From the NCBI GenBank assembly GCA_002483145.1, contig DLHJ01000015.1:1-64000 (forward strand): a stretch of DNA of 64,000 nucleotides, written 5' to 3'. A model generated the notes under the pieces. That model saw only the letters and a list, made by a program, of their open reading frames with translations, had not been told where the DNA came from and searched no databases. The first letter of the stretch is position 1. The number at the start of each line of letters is the position of its first letter. A program made the position numbers and the translations under genes. Below are positions 20,916-30,463 of this stretch, one piece after another. This DNA is from Cellvibrio sp. UBA7671. Its GTDB lineage: Bacteria > Pseudomonadota > Gammaproteobacteria > Pseudomonadales > Cellvibrionaceae.

Positions 20916-22136
20916 GTGACGAATAAAGAAGAGCTTTTATCGCAACTGCGTATAGATCGCAACCAACAAACCGATGGTGAGGGGAATGCCCGTCTATGGA
21001 TAGGTATTGCGGCCGCTGTAGCCCTGGTAGTGGCCGGTGTGGCCGTTTTTACCGAACCAGCACCTGTCAAAGTGAAGATTGAAATGGCACGTATGGCTGT
21101 ACCCGATTCCTCGTCAGCTACTGTATTGGATGCGACCGGTTATGTCGTTGCGCGCCGTACTGCAACAGTGTCATCCAAGGTGACCGGCAAGGTGGCGGAG
21201 ATTTATATTGAAGAGGGGCAGCGCGTTGAGAAAGACCAAATAGTGGCGCTGCTGGATGATTCCAATACGCGCAAGTCGCTGGAGTTAAGCAAAGCGGAAT
21301 TACACTCTGCAAAGACGCAAGTCGCCGAAACACAAGCGCGCTTGACTGAGGCGAAATTAACCTTGGAACGCAATACTGAATTGGCGCGTCGCCAATTGAT
21401 CAGCGCGGCAGCATTGGATAAAGCGCGCGCGGATTTTGAATCCCTGCGCGCGCAATTAAATTCGCGCGAAGCTGACATTGCCGTAAGCCAGAAACGTTTG
21501 GCATTGCAGCAGCAAAATCTCGATGACCTTACCCTGCGCGCACCTTTCACCGGTGTGGTGATCAGCAAGGATTCACAGCCAGGTGAAATGATTTCGCCAA
21601 TATCCGCCGGCGGAGGTTTTACTCGCACAGGTATTTGTACGATTGTCGATATGGCCTCGCTGGAAATTGAGGTGGACGTGAATGAATCCTACATCCAGCG
21701 CGTGCGTGACGGGCAATTTGTACAAGCTGTGTTGGAAGCTTATCCTGAGTGGAAAATTCCGGCGAAAGTGATCGCGATTATCCCCACTGCCGATCGCCAA
21801 AAAGCCACGGTAAAGGTGCGCATCGGGTTTCAGGTGAGTGATGCACGCATCCTGCCTGACATGGGGGTGAAAGTGGCGTTTATGAATGCTGAACCCGTGG
21901 TAGAAGAAAAACCGAAAGAGCCATTAGGTGTGCGCGTGCCAATTACCGCTGTGCGCTCTGAAGGTGAAGATAAATTTATTTTTGTGGTAAAAGACGGTGT
22001 TGCTGAGCTGCGCAAAGTGACGCTAAATGCCAGCTACGGAACTGACATTTATATTGGTAGCGGCTTGCGCGCAGGTGAAGATTTCGTTGTGGAAATCACG
22101 CCGGAATTAAAAGATGGTGCGCGCGTTGAACTGTAA
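20916..22136 (+). CDS. HlyD/MacA-type periplasmic adaptor of an ABC exporter
   Basis: A 406-residue membrane-fusion protein. One membrane segment lies near residues 25-47 (LWIGIAAAVALVVAGVAVF). Then come a biotinyl-lipoyl-like half motif (TVSSKVTGKVAEIYIEEGQRV), a long coiled-coil hairpin of about 100 residues rich in Ala, Gln and Glu, and the closing motif LTLRAPFTGVV. It probably links the following ATPase/permease complex to the periplasm or outer membrane. The start is GTG 20916, without a strong Shine-Dalgarno. No TolC-like gene is nearby. Confidence 0.85.
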   Translation: MTNKEELLSQLRIDRNQQTDGEGNARLWIGIAAAVALVVAGVAVFTEPAPVKVKIEMARMAVPDSSSATVLDATGYVVARRTATVSSKVTGKVAEIYIEEGQRVEKDQIVALLDDSNTRKSLELSKAELHSAKTQVAETQARLTEAKLTLERNTELARRQLISAAALDKARADFESLRAQLNSREADIAVSQKRLALQQQNLDDLTLRAPFTGVVISKDSQPGEMISPISAGGGFTRTGICTIVDMASLEIEVDVNESYIQRVRDGQFVQAVLEAYPEWKIPAKVIAIIPTADRQKATVKVRIGFQVSDARILPDMGVKVAFMNAEPVVEEKPKEPLGVRVPITAVRSEGEDKFIFVVKDGVAELRKVTLNASYGTDIYIGSGLRAGEDFVVEITPELKDGARVEL

Positions 22137-22199
22137 TAGTTTTCTATCATTTTTGTAAGTTTCCCGTCGCTATTTTTGTACCGCTTTTGTCTATAAATT

Positions 22200-22224
22200 T
22201 CGCTGGCTGCACTGCGGCCAGCGA
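22200..22224 (+). other. Hairpin between adaptor and ATPase genes
   Basis: TCGCTGGC (22200-22207) pairs with GCCAGCGA (22217-22224). No T-tract follows. It lies in a 186-base gap and may adjust the ratio of adaptor to ATPase mRNA. Confidence 0.4.
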
Positions 22225-22322
22225 GACTGAATAACAATAAAAATCGGTTTCTGTATTACCGCATCACCGCTGTCCCGGTTTATTTTTTGTCTCTTGTTCT
22301 GGTCTAACATCCTGGAGGATTT

Positions 22323-23057
22323 ATGACGGCTCTCGCAACTCAATCACAGGCTGCCGGCGAACTGCTGGTGCAATTAAAAGGTATTTCCAAAGCCTATAAA
22401 AAAGGCAAAGAACAGGTCAACGTATTATCCAAGCTCGATCTGGATATTCGGCGCGGCGATTTTCTCGCTCTAATGGGGCCGTCAGGTTCAGGTAAAACGA
22501 CTTTGCTAAATCTACTCGGTGGTCTGGATAAGCCCAGTGCAGGTGAATTAATAATTGGCGGCCAGCGGCTGGATCAAATGTCGTCATCGCAACTCACCAA
22601 ATGGCGCGCGCGTCACGTGGGTTTTATTTTTCAGTTTTACAATTTGATGCCGGTTCTAACCGCTGAAAAAAATGTCGAATTACCTTTGCTGCTCACAAAT
22701 TTATCAAGCAAACAGCGCAAACACCATGTGGCGGCCGCATTGGAACTGGTTGGGCTTTCCAATCGCGCCAAACACTATCCGAGTGAATTGTCGGGTGGCC
22801 AGGAGCAGCGCGTAGCGATTGCACGCGCATTGGTGAGCGATCCGGATTTATTATTATGTGATGAGCCCACTGGTGATTTGGATCGCGCGACTGCCGATGA
22901 AATTCTCTCATTATTGCAGACACTGAATCAGCGCCAACAAAAAACCATCATCATGGTGACCCATGATCCGCGCGCGGCAGATCATGCACGTCACATATTG
23001 CATATGGACAAGGGTGCATTGGTTAACGATGGCCGCGTTACTGATACGGGGCACTAA
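22323..23057 (+). CDS. ABC transporter ATP-binding protein (LolD/MacB class)
   Basis: A 244-residue ATPase with Walker [13 protein letters not shown] (near residues 56-67), Q-loop [22 protein letters not shown], signature [15 protein letters not shown], Walker [13 protein letters not shown] and H-loop VTHDP. This is the class that powers MacB-, LolCDE- and FtsEX-like systems. CTGGAGGA precedes ATG 22323. The stop is two bases from the next gene, so the three genes form one operon. Confidence 0.93.
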   Translation: MTALATQSQAAGELLVQLKGISKAYKKGKEQVNVLSKLDLDIRRGDFLALMGPSGSGKTTLLNLLGGLDKPSAGELIIGGQRLDQMSSSQLTKWRARHVGFIFQFYNLMPVLTAEKNVELPLLLTNLSSKQRKHHVAAALELVGLSNRAKHYPSELSGGQEQRVAIARALVSDPDLLLCDEPTGDLDRATADEILSLLQTLNQRQQKTIIMVTHDPRAADHARHILHMDKGALVNDGRVTDTGH

Positions 23058-23059
23058 TC

Positions 23060-24217
23060 ATGTATTACTTACAATTTTTATTGAGTAATCTCGGGCGCAA
23101 AAAAGCGCGCACCATTTTGACAGTGCTATCGATCATGATTGCCTTTTTATTATTTGGTTTGCTCCGCAGTTTGGCGGCGGCTTTTGATCAGGGGGCTGAA
23201 ATTGCGGGTGAAGACCGCTTGGTCAGTATTAATAAAATCAGTTTGATCCAGGCGTTGCCAGAGGCTTATTTGCCAAAGGTACAAGCATTGGAGGGGGTGG
23301 ACAGGGCAACTTCCGCCAACTGGTTTGGTGGTTACTACCAGGATCCCAAAAACCAGTTTCCACAATTCCCCATTGTTGCCGAAGACTATTTTGAAATTTA
23401 CAAAGAAATGATCACCTTGCCGGAAGCGCAGATGCAGGCATGGAAGAAAAATCGTATCGGCGTTGTTATTGGCAAAGCCTTGGTTGATCGATTCAAATGG
23501 AAAATTGGCGATCGCATTCCGCTGATGGGTATGTTTCCTCGCGAGGGGGGTAGTACAACATGGGAATTTGTAATCGAGGGAATTTATGAGGCGAAAAGCA
23601 AAAGTGCTGACACCAGCGCTATGCTGATGCACTACGATTATTTTGATGAGGCGCGTCAATACGGTAAAGGCGATTTGGGCTGGTTAATTATCCGCGTAAA
23701 GGACCCCAAACAAGCGGCGCAGGTAGCAGCGGCAGTGGATGCGCTCTTTGCAAATTCTCCCGCTGAAACCAAAACCAGCAGCGAAAAAGATTTTGCCAAA
23801 TCCTTTGCTAAACAATTCGGCGATATAGGATTAATCACTACGCTGATTCTGGGGGCGGTGTTTTTTACGATGTTGTTAGTCGCAGGCAATACTATGGCGC
23901 AATCGTTCCGCGAGCGGATTCCGGAATTGGCGATTCTAAAAACGCTTGGATTTTCTGATCAAGCAGTGATGATCATGGTATTGGCAGAAGCCATAGTGAT
24001 TTCATTAATTGGAGGTTTGGCTGGATTATTTTTGGCGAAATTTTTTATCAGCGGCGCAGCTGAATCCTTGGCGGCCACGCTGCCTGGATTAAATTTATCA
24101 ACCACCATGATGCTGTTCGGGGTCGGCCTGATGTTTTTATTTGGCTTACTTACCGGCATTATTCCCGCGCTGCAAGGCTTGCAGCTCAACATAGTTGCAG
24201 CACTGCGGAGGCGTTAA
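23060..24217 (+). CDS. MacB/FtsX-family ABC permease (first)
   Basis: A 385-residue permease. An N-terminal membrane helix (TILTVLSIMIAFLLFGLL) is followed by a periplasmic MacB_PCD-like domain of about 220 residues. Three C-terminal helices form the FtsX domain, containing FRERIPELAILKTLGFSD, the family's coupling region. It lies immediately between the ATPase and the second permease. The cargo is unknown. Confidence 0.9.
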   Translation: MYYLQFLLSNLGRKKARTILTVLSIMIAFLLFGLLRSLAAAFDQGAEIAGEDRLVSINKISLIQALPEAYLPKVQALEGVDRATSANWFGGYYQDPKNQFPQFPIVAEDYFEIYKEMITLPEAQMQAWKKNRIGVVIGKALVDRFKWKIGDRIPLMGMFPREGGSTTWEFVIEGIYEAKSKSADTSAMLMHYDYFDEARQYGKGDLGWLIIRVKDPKQAAQVAAAVDALFANSPAETKTSSEKDFAKSFAKQFGDIGLITTLILGAVFFTMLLVAGNTMAQSFRERIPELAILKTLGFSDQAVMIMVLAEAIVISLIGGLAGLFLAKFFISGAAESLAATLPGLNLSTTMMLFGVGLMFLFGLLTGIIPALQGLQLNIVAALRRR

Positions 24218-24219
24218 TC

Positions 24220-25410
24220 ATGTTTAATTCAATCGCGCAAATTATTGTTATTACGCTGATGAACCTGCGCAATTTACCACAGCGTTTGGGTACCTCATCC
24301 GTTGCGGTATTTGGTGTGGCCTGTGTGGTGGGGGTGTTTATCGGCGTGCTCTCCATGGCGAGCGGTTTTCAACGCACCATGGTCAGTGCCGGTGCGGAGG
24401 ATGTATTAATTATGATGCGTGCCGGTGCAACTTCCGAAATGAGCAGCGGCATGGGTTATGATCAAACACAATTGATTGCCAATTTACCCGGTATCGCCAA
24501 ACTCGATGGTAAGCCCTTGAGTTCGCCGGAATTATTTGTGATTGTCGATATCCCCATGCGCACCAAAGACAGCAATGCCAATGCGCCGCTGCGCGGCGTG
24601 GAGCCCATGGCATTTGAAGTGCGCAATTCATTTAAAATTATTGAAGGGCGCAATTTTGAGCCGGGTAAAAATGAATTAATTGTCGGGCGCGGCGCGCAAA
24701 AACAATTCGCCAATCTCAATGTGGGTTCAGTGGTTAAATTTGGCCAAACGGAATGGACAGTCGTGGGCGTATTTGAATCTGGCGGGGGCTTGGCTGAGTC
24801 AGAGTTGTGGTGTGATGCAAAAATTTTGCAGAACGCCTATCGCCGTGGTAACAGCTATCAAATTGTGCGCGTCAAACTCGACGATAAAAAGTCAATGGAC
24901 ACTGTTAAAGAAGCTATTGCTGCTGATCCAAAATTTAATCTCGATGTAAAACGTGAGACTGATTATCTCGCCGAGCAATCGGAACCCTTGAGTAAATTTA
25001 TCAAAATGGTCGGCTATCCACTCGCATTCCTGATGGCACTGGGCGCAATTTTTGGTGCGGTCAATACCATGTACACCTCGGTTGCCAATCGCACCCGCGA
25101 AATTGCCACCCTGCGTGCCATCGGTTTTGGTGCAACCCCGGTTGCTATCTCAACGCTGGTAGAGTCGCTGGTGCTGGCGGTCATCGGCGGCGTAATTGGT
25201 TCGGTCATTGTGTATTTTATCTTTAATGGCTACACCGTATCGACCCTGAATTTCGCCAGTTTTAGCCAAGTGGTATTTGATTTTGCAGTAACACCCGATC
25301 TACTGGTGCAAGGTGTTATTTTTGCTACGGTCATAGGTTTTATCGGGGGTTTCTTTCCTGCTATTCGTGCTGCGCGGTTACCTGTGGCTACGGCATTGCG
25401 TGAGGTGTAA
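24220..25410 (+). CDS. MacB/FtsX-family ABC permease (second)
   Basis: A 396-residue permease with the same layout as its neighbour: an N-terminal helix, a periplasmic domain, then three helices with NRTREIATLRAIGFGATP as the coupling region. The pair presumably forms a heterodimer on the ATPase. The order adaptor, ATPase, permease, permease resembles export systems of the MacAB/YknWXYZ type rather than lipoprotein release (LolCDE). Confidence 0.9.
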   Translation: MFNSIAQIIVITLMNLRNLPQRLGTSSVAVFGVACVVGVFIGVLSMASGFQRTMVSAGAEDVLIMMRAGATSEMSSGMGYDQTQLIANLPGIAKLDGKPLSSPELFVIVDIPMRTKDSNANAPLRGVEPMAFEVRNSFKIIEGRNFEPGKNELIVGRGAQKQFANLNVGSVVKFGQTEWTVVGVFESGGGLAESELWCDAKILQNAYRRGNSYQIVRVKLDDKKSMDTVKEAIAADPKFNLDVKRETDYLAEQSEPLSKFIKMVGYPLAFLMALGAIFGAVNTMYTSVANRTREIATLRAIGFGATPVAISTLVESLVLAVIGGVIGSVIVYFIFNGYTVSTLNFASFSQVVFDFAVTPDLLVQGVIFATVIGFIGGFFPAIRAARLPVATALREV

Positions 25411-25440
25411 GAGGAATTTTATGAATAAAGGAGCTGTTAT

Positions 25441-26154
25441 ATGAAAATAAATGTGTTGCTGTTGAGTGTTGTCTTTTTTTCCGGTTGTGCGTCACAGCCA
25501 GAGAAAAAAAGTGTGAGCCTTAATTCAATTGAATATTCGGAGTTGACCTATGTTGATGCCGAAAAAATTGACAAAGTTGTAGTTAAAAACGCTGAGGCAT
25601 TTAAGCAGTTTAATAAAGTGATTCTGTTTGCAACGCAATTTGATAAGTTAAAATTGACCGAGGAGACAGATAAAAAACTTGCCTATAACTGGAGCGAATC
25701 CACATGGGAAGAGATGGACGAAATCTGTCAGCATCTGGACGATCTCGCCCAAAAAATCTTTCGCGAAGGTGACGAATTTGTGCCAGTTAAACGCGGTGGC
25801 GATGATGTGCTGGCGATTCAATTCACACTGGTTAGTTTTATGCCCTACTCACAGCGACACAAGGATGCGGGCATGGATACGGTCGGTATCCAAAGTAATA
25901 ATTCCGGCATTGGTTTGATTACAGTGCGCGGTGTACTGGCGAATGCAAAATCGGGCGAGTTAGTGGCGGTGATTGAAGACACCATGGAGGTGAATTCACG
26001 CACAGCTAGCATGGGTAATTTGGCCAGTATTCAAGATAGTAGTAACAAAGCAGCACAGAATTTGGCGTGGCGCACGGCGTTTCGTCATTTCCTTGGTAAC
26101 CTGCATAACGAGTTAACCACCCTCAAATATGCCCAAATTGCCCAGCAGCAATGA
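25441..26154 (+). CDS. Predicted lipoprotein of unknown function
   Basis: A 237-residue protein with a short signal peptide and lipobox (VVFFSGC, Cys16), so probably a lipoprotein. The body has repeated short strands and helices; a DUF3313-like assignment is possible from its size and lipobox but not secure. AAAGGAG precedes the ATG, and it follows the second permease by 30 bases, so it may belong to the export operon. Confidence 0.6.
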   Translation: MKINVLLLSVVFFSGCASQPEKKSVSLNSIEYSELTYVDAEKIDKVVVKNAEAFKQFNKVILFATQFDKLKLTEETDKKLAYNWSESTWEEMDEICQHLDDLAQKIFREGDEFVPVKRGGDDVLAIQFTLVSFMPYSQRHKDAGMDTVGIQSNNSGIGLITVRGVLANAKSGELVAVIEDTMEVNSRTASMGNLASIQDSSNKAAQNLAWRTAFRHFLGNLHNELTTLKYAQIAQQQ

Positions 26155-26269
26155 GCTGCCTCCCTTCCACGTATGTGAAGGGGTGATATCACATCACCAC
26201 TACTGTTTCTCGCGTTTTTTATGTATGGATGTTGTGGCGGGTGGAGGGAAATTTGTTTTTTAACAGAGC

Positions 26270-26298
26270 TTGTGCAACTAAATTTAATCGCGTTATAT
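26270..26298 (+). promoter_or_regulatory. Possible promoter of the secreted protease gene
   Basis: TTGTGC (26270-26275), a 17-base spacer and TTATAT (26293-26298) lie 80 bases before the protease start. Confidence 0.4.
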
Positions 26299-26379
26299 TT
26301 TGCGTCCTGATGCGGTTCGGACAATTTTACGGAAGAATCATAAGTTTCAGGCAACATTCAAAGGAATAAGGAATTTATT

Positions 26380-27294
26380 ATGAAATTAGTTGCAAGTTTC
26401 TTGGTGGCCGCGTTGAGCGTGCCTGTCTCTGCGGGGCTTATCCGTCACGATACTCCCGATTCCTGGTATACCGGCTTTGCAGGTGATCCTGCCTTCAGCG
26501 GGGTGGGGCTGATTATTGGTGATACAGCTAATTCACCATACTCCTGCAGTGGAACCGTAATCAGCAAAAACTGGGTGCTTACAGCCGGCCATTGTGTCAA
26601 TCAAGCGCAGGCCATGTCTTTTTATTTGCAAGATGATACCGGTTGGCGCTTTTACGAAGCCGATTCCTGGGTCGCGCATGAAAGCTATAGCGATGCCAAT
26701 TTATTCGCCGGTTGGGATATCGGCCTGATGCATTTTGAAACCGATTTTGATGTGGCGCCAGCACAGCTCTATAACGGCAGCAATGAGCGGTTTAGTTTAT
26801 CGGCCAGTGCGGGCTTTGGTTACACCGGCACTGGTGAAACCGGTATGCAATTCATCGATTATCAGCGTCGTGCGGGCACCAATATTGTCGATTATCTCTG
26901 GTCAGAAGAAGGCAGCGGTGAGCAAATCCTCTGGTCTGACTTCGATCATCCCACCGATGCAACCTATAACGCCTTTGATTTTTTAGGCGTGGATTTTGAT
27001 GATCTGGCAACGATGCTGGAAATCATGATTGCACCGGGCGACTCGGGTGGCGGCGTCTTTGTTCAAGAAAATGGCCAAACCTATTTGGCTGGTGTGCATT
27101 CGTTTATTAGCGACTTTAGCAATAATGGTATGTTCGGTTACGGCGACGCCTATGGCTCAACGCGGGTAAGCGGTTTTATCGAATGGATCAATGGCAAGAT
27201 TGCCGCTCATGAGGTGCCAGAATCCGGTAGTGGCCTGCTTGTTTTGATCGGCTTGCTTGGCTTGTTGGCGCAGCGAATGCGCAAACAAGGCTAA
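26380..27294 (+). CDS. Secreted trypsin-like serine protease with PEP-CTERM-like tail
   Basis: A 304-residue protein with a signal peptide (cleavage probably after VSA near residue 19). The chymotrypsin-fold triad is visible: His71 in TAGHC, Asp113 in GWDIGLMHF and Ser222 in APGDSGGGVF. The C terminus has VPESGSG, a hydrophobic helix LLVLIGLLGLLAQ and a basic end RMRKQG. This matches the layout of a PEP-CTERM sorting signal, with VPES instead of VPEP. It is therefore likely exported and processed by an exosortase-type system. The substrate is unknown. Confidence 0.85.
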   Translation: MKLVASFLVAALSVPVSAGLIRHDTPDSWYTGFAGDPAFSGVGLIIGDTANSPYSCSGTVISKNWVLTAGHCVNQAQAMSFYLQDDTGWRFYEADSWVAHESYSDANLFAGWDIGLMHFETDFDVAPAQLYNGSNERFSLSASAGFGYTGTGETGMQFIDYQRRAGTNIVDYLWSEEGSGEQILWSDFDHPTDATYNAFDFLGVDFDDLATMLEIMIAPGDSGGGVFVQENGQTYLAGVHSFISDFSNNGMFGYGDAYGSTRVSGFIEWINGKIAAHEVPESGSGLLVLIGLLGLLAQRMRKQG

Positions 27295-27318
27295 GTACTG
27301 TTGCGTTACTGTCCTCAT

Positions 27319-27345
27319 AAAGCCACTTTCACGAGTGGCTTTTTT
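27319..27345 (+). terminator. Terminator after the protease gene
   Basis: AAAGCCACT pairs with AGTGGCTTT around a six-base loop, followed by TTTT. Confidence 0.85.
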
Positions 27346-27384
27346 ATTGCTGGGTGTAGCGTTTTGCACACGCTGTACGTAAAA

Positions 27385-27410
27385 AGGGGGTTGATGTAGT
27401 ATCACCCCCT
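27385..27410 (+). other. GC-rich hairpin before the LacI-family gene
   Basis: AGGGGGTTGAT pairs with ATCACCCCCT with one bulge around GTAGT. It ends 61 bases before the proposed TTG start, so it may lie in the leader. No T-tract follows. Confidence 0.4.
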
Positions 27411-27471
27411 ATTGCAACCAAAGCTAAAACAACAATTACAACAAAAATGGACCACCGCGAGGGTCAACGAG

Positions 27472-28509
27472 TTGAAAGACGATAAACCTACATCCTTTGA
27501 TATTGCATTCCGCGCCGGCGTGTCCCAGTCCACGGTTTCGCGCGCTCTACGCAATAGCCCTTTGGTCAATGAAGAAACCCGTCTAAAGGTTCAGCAAATT
27601 GCGCGTGAACTCAATTACAAAGTGGATAAAAACGCGAGCAGCTTGCGCTCTCAACAGACTAAAACGATTGCGCTTTTATTGTGCGAAGATCAGGGCACAG
27701 GTACATCATTAATCAATCCTTTTTTTCTATCTATGCTTGGTAGTATCACTCGCGCGACAGCCAAGCGCGGCTTTGATTTATTGATTTCCTTTCAACAATT
27801 CAGTGAAGACTGGCATGCTGACTATGAGGATGCCAATCGTGCCGATGGTATTATCTTTTTGGGTTATGGCGATTACGAAACCTTCGTTAAAAAACTAACT
27901 TACCTCACAGAAGTGGGTGCGCACTTTATTACCTGGGGGCCAGTGCTGGAAGGTCAGCCAGGTGTGTCGATTGGCTGTGATAATTTCAATAGTGCCTACA
28001 ACGCGGCAAAACATTTGTTATCGCTCGGGCGAAAAAATATCGCTTTCCTCGGCGATGTATCCGAGCACAGCCCGGAATTTGCCGATCGCTATCACGGCTT
28101 CTGCAAAGCGCTGAAAGAGGCGGGCATTGAAGTAAATCCCAAGCTGCAAGTTGCTGCAGAAACTTCTGAAGAAGAAGGTTACAAAGCTACGCTAAGTTTG
28201 CTGCAGCGTCGCTTGCCCTTTGATGCAATTTTTGGCGCGAGCGATTTAATTGCAATCGGCGCAATGAAAGCGTTGGAAGAGGCAGGAATGCACATCCCGA
28301 ATGATGTCGCCGTGATGGGCTTTGACGATATTCCAATGGCTTCCTATACCCATCCTCCACTATCAACCGTACAACAAGACACGCTGCTCGCCGGTGAATT
28401 GTTGGTAGAAAATCTATTGCTGCTGGTTGATGGCGAAAGACCAGATTCGATGTTGTTGCCGGCGAAGTTAATTGTGCGTGGATCTTGCGGGGCAAAGCCG
28501 GTTAAATAA
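27472..28509 (+). CDS. LacI-family transcriptional regulator of the alpha-glucan locus
   Basis: From TTG 27472 the product has 345 residues. A TTG start is chosen because GAGGG lies eight bases upstream and the helix-turn-helix ([25 protein letters not shown]) then begins near residue 8, as in the family; an earlier TTG at 27412 would add 20 residues. The rest is a periplasmic-binding-protein-like effector domain with the late [20 protein letters not shown] motif. Its position at the head of the starch genes makes it the best candidate to bind the TGCATACGTATGCA sites before four of them. The effector is probably a maltose-type sugar (inference). Confidence 0.85.
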   Translation: MKDDKPTSFDIAFRAGVSQSTVSRALRNSPLVNEETRLKVQQIARELNYKVDKNASSLRSQQTKTIALLLCEDQGTGTSLINPFFLSMLGSITRATAKRGFDLLISFQQFSEDWHADYEDANRADGIIFLGYGDYETFVKKLTYLTEVGAHFITWGPVLEGQPGVSIGCDNFNSAYNAAKHLLSLGRKNIAFLGDVSEHSPEFADRYHGFCKALKEAGIEVNPKLQVAAETSEEEGYKATLSLLQRRLPFDAIFGASDLIAIGAMKALEEAGMHIPNDVAVMGFDDIPMASYTHPPLSTVQQDTLLAGELLVENLLLLVDGERPDSMLLPAKLIVRGSCGAKPVK

Positions 28510-28526
28510 ACTGGGGGGATGCTGTA

Positions 28527-28781
28527 GTGAATATCAAATCGCACAGGTGGCATGATTGGCTGTTTGCTATAGCGATTTTAATTTGTATAAAAGTTTTGGT
28601 GCATTTTGGTGTTGATAAGTATGACATCTATAGAGTCATATTTTTCTGCGGCATCAGTATTTTTATTACTGGGTTACTGTACTTTCTAATAAGATTTAAG
28701 TTGTCAGAAAAAAGACTCAAGAAAAGTAATACCAGGGTCGGAGAAGGATTAAAGAAGCTTGAGCGTATTACAAAAGAATAA
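28527..28781 (+). CDS. Small hypothetical two-helix membrane protein
   Basis: An 84-residue product starting at GTG 28527 with GGGGGGA upstream. It has two predicted membrane segments (LFAIAILICIKVLVHF and IFFCGISIFITGLLYFLI) and a highly charged C-terminal tail. Base composition is AT-rich compared with its neighbours. No family is recognised. It starts 17 bases after the regulator gene and ends before a strong terminator, so it may be co-transcribed. Confidence 0.5.
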   Translation: MNIKSHRWHDWLFAIAILICIKVLVHFGVDKYDIYRVIFFCGISIFITGLLYFLIRFKLSEKRLKKSNTRVGEGLKKLERITKE

Positions 28782-28796
28782 ATTTTTATTGTATTG

Positions 28797-28840
28797 CTTT
28801 TTGTAATATAGAACCGGGTATGGTTCCATATTACAAAAAG
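28797..28840. terminator. Bidirectional terminator between convergent genes
   Basis: CTTTTTGTAATAT-A-GAACC pairs with GGTTC-C-ATATTACAAAAAG, a long stem with one mismatch and T-tracts on both strands. It serves the small membrane gene (+) and the MFS transporter (-). Confidence 0.85.
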
Positions 28841-28849
28841 ATTAATTTT

Positions 28850-30316
28850 TTAATGACTTTGGACTGCTAGTTCGCTTTGCTCGTTAGACTCTTTCACAAA
28901 ATACACCGAAATCGCGCCCAGAACCATACACACACCGGCGAGTACTAAAATATAAATCGCCTCGTTGTTAAATACATATTTCAAAATTTGCCCTGCTACC
29001 AAACCCGATACAATTTGCGGTGCGGCAATGGTGAAATTAAAAATCCCCATATACACACCGGTTTTATCGGCTGGTAAAGAGCCTGCAAGAATCGCGTAGG
29101 GCATGGCGAGAATGGCGGCCCAGGCGATGCCGACGCCGATCATGGGGATTAATAAATCCAGTGCGCCCCGGGGGACATCAACCTCGGTTAACCACAAATT
29201 CACATGCACTACTTCAGCGTTTTGGAATAATAAAAAACTCATGTAACCCAAGCCGCCTGCAAGCAGCGACAGCGAATAGGTGAGCTTGCGGCCAATACGG
29301 TTGGCGATGCGCGTAAGCACAATCGAAAATAGTGCGGCGAATAATGAATAGGCGGCAAAAATAATTCCCACCCAATCGCCTGCTGCGCCTTTGGCTGCGG
29401 CAATTTCTGGTGGGATTACATCGAGCGAATGCAAATAATCTGCGTCAAACCATTTGGCTTCTATGCCCCAAATATATTGGGTGATGGCGGGTGTGGTGTA
29501 GACCCACATAATAAATAATGAAAACCAGGAGAAAAATTGCACCACGGCAAGTTGACGCATAGTTTTTGGCATATTGATAAATAATTGCCAGAAGTTGGCG
29601 AGGCGTGTTCCCAGCGATGGTTTAACACTTGGCACCGCGGCTGCGGTTAAGCCTTTGTAGCGGTTGTAATCGGCCGGTGCATATTCTTTGGTGCGAATAA
29701 CTGTCCAGAGTACAGTGAGAAATAATGCGCTGGCGCCGATATAAAACGCCCAGGTAACCGTAGGAGCGACTTCGCCTTTGGGGGCAGTATTTTCCAGCCC
29801 GATAATATTGGTGAGCACAAACGGCAGTATAGAGCCGATTACCGCGCCGATATTAATCAGCAGTGCCTGAATGGAGTAGCCGAGTGTGCGCTGCTCATTG
29901 GGTACCATATCCGCAACCAACGCGCGGAAGGGTTGCATGGTCACATTAAATGCGCCGTCCATTAACGCCAGCATCAGTCCACCAAATAACATGGGAGTGA
30001 TGAATGCAACAAAGAGCGATGCGTTGGGCATTAATAACATGCCGGTTGCGGCAGCAATTGCGCCGCCGAGAATGTAAGGGCGACGACGGCCAACACGGTT
30101 CCAGGTGCGATCCGAGGCGGCGCCGACGATTGGCTGCACTAACAAACCCATAATCGGTGCGGCGAGCCAAAAGAGTGAGAGCGAATGCAAATCTGCACCG
30201 AGATCGGAGAGCACGCGGCTGACGTTGGCGTTTTGCAATGCAAATCCGAGTTGCACCCCTAAGAAGCCGAAACTGACGTTCCAGACTTGCCAGAAGGGAA
30301 GGGTTGGTTGTTTCAT
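28850..30316 (-). CDS. MFS sugar transporter (MalT/SLC45-like)
   Basis: A 488-residue inner-membrane carrier with about twelve hydrophobic segments. Motifs such as [24 protein letters not shown] and [16 protein letters not shown] are typical of glycoside-type MFS carriers (sucrose and maltose symporters). Lying downstream of the glucoamylase and inside the alpha-glucan locus, it most likely imports maltose or maltodextrins from the periplasm. The gap to glucoamylase is 147 bases and has no operator of its own, so it may be read from the glucoamylase promoter. Confidence 0.8.
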   Translation of the reverse strand: MKQPTLPFWQVWNVSFGFLGVQLGFALQNANVSRVLSDLGADLHSLSLFWLAAPIMGLLVQPIVGAASDRTWNRVGRRRPYILGGAIAAATGMLLMPNASLFVAFITPMLFGGLMLALMDGAFNVTMQPFRALVADMVPNEQRTLGYSIQALLINIGAVIGSILPFVLTNIIGLENTAPKGEVAPTVTWAFYIGASALFLTVLWTVIRTKEYAPADYNRYKGLTAAAVPSVKPSLGTRLANFWQLFINMPKTMRQLAVVQFFSWFSLFIMWVYTTPAITQYIWGIEAKWFDADYLHSLDVIPPEIAAAKGAAGDWVGIIFAAYSLFAALFSIVLTRIANRIGRKLTYSLSLLAGGLGYMSFLLFQNAEVVHVNLWLTEVDVPRGALDLLIPMIGVGIAWAAILAMPYAILAGSLPADKTGVYMGIFNFTIAAPQIVSGLVAGQILKYVFNNEAIYILVLAGVCMVLGAISVYFVKESNEQSELAVQSH

Positions 30317-30395
30317 CGTGTAGTGCCTTTGTTAGTCTTGATATTGTTGTTATTGCTGATATTTATTTTTCTGTTTGGAGATTTTTTTAAACGCA

Positions 30396-30428
30396 AATCC
30401 CGTTTCCAAAAATATTGAAAACGGGATT
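30396..30428. other. Hairpin between glucoamylase and MFS genes
   Basis: AATCCCGTTT pairs with AAACGGGATT around a 13-base loop. On the - strand the following bases are not a clean T-tract, so it probably attenuates or protects mRNA rather than fully terminating. Confidence 0.45.
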
Positions 30429-30463
30429 CTCGTTTTATTGCGCCGTATGGCGTGTGAAATGAA

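Noticed and set aside
22200-22224. Terminator between adaptor and ATPase genes
   Set aside because: The stem is good but no T-tract follows, and the genes clearly form one functional unit.
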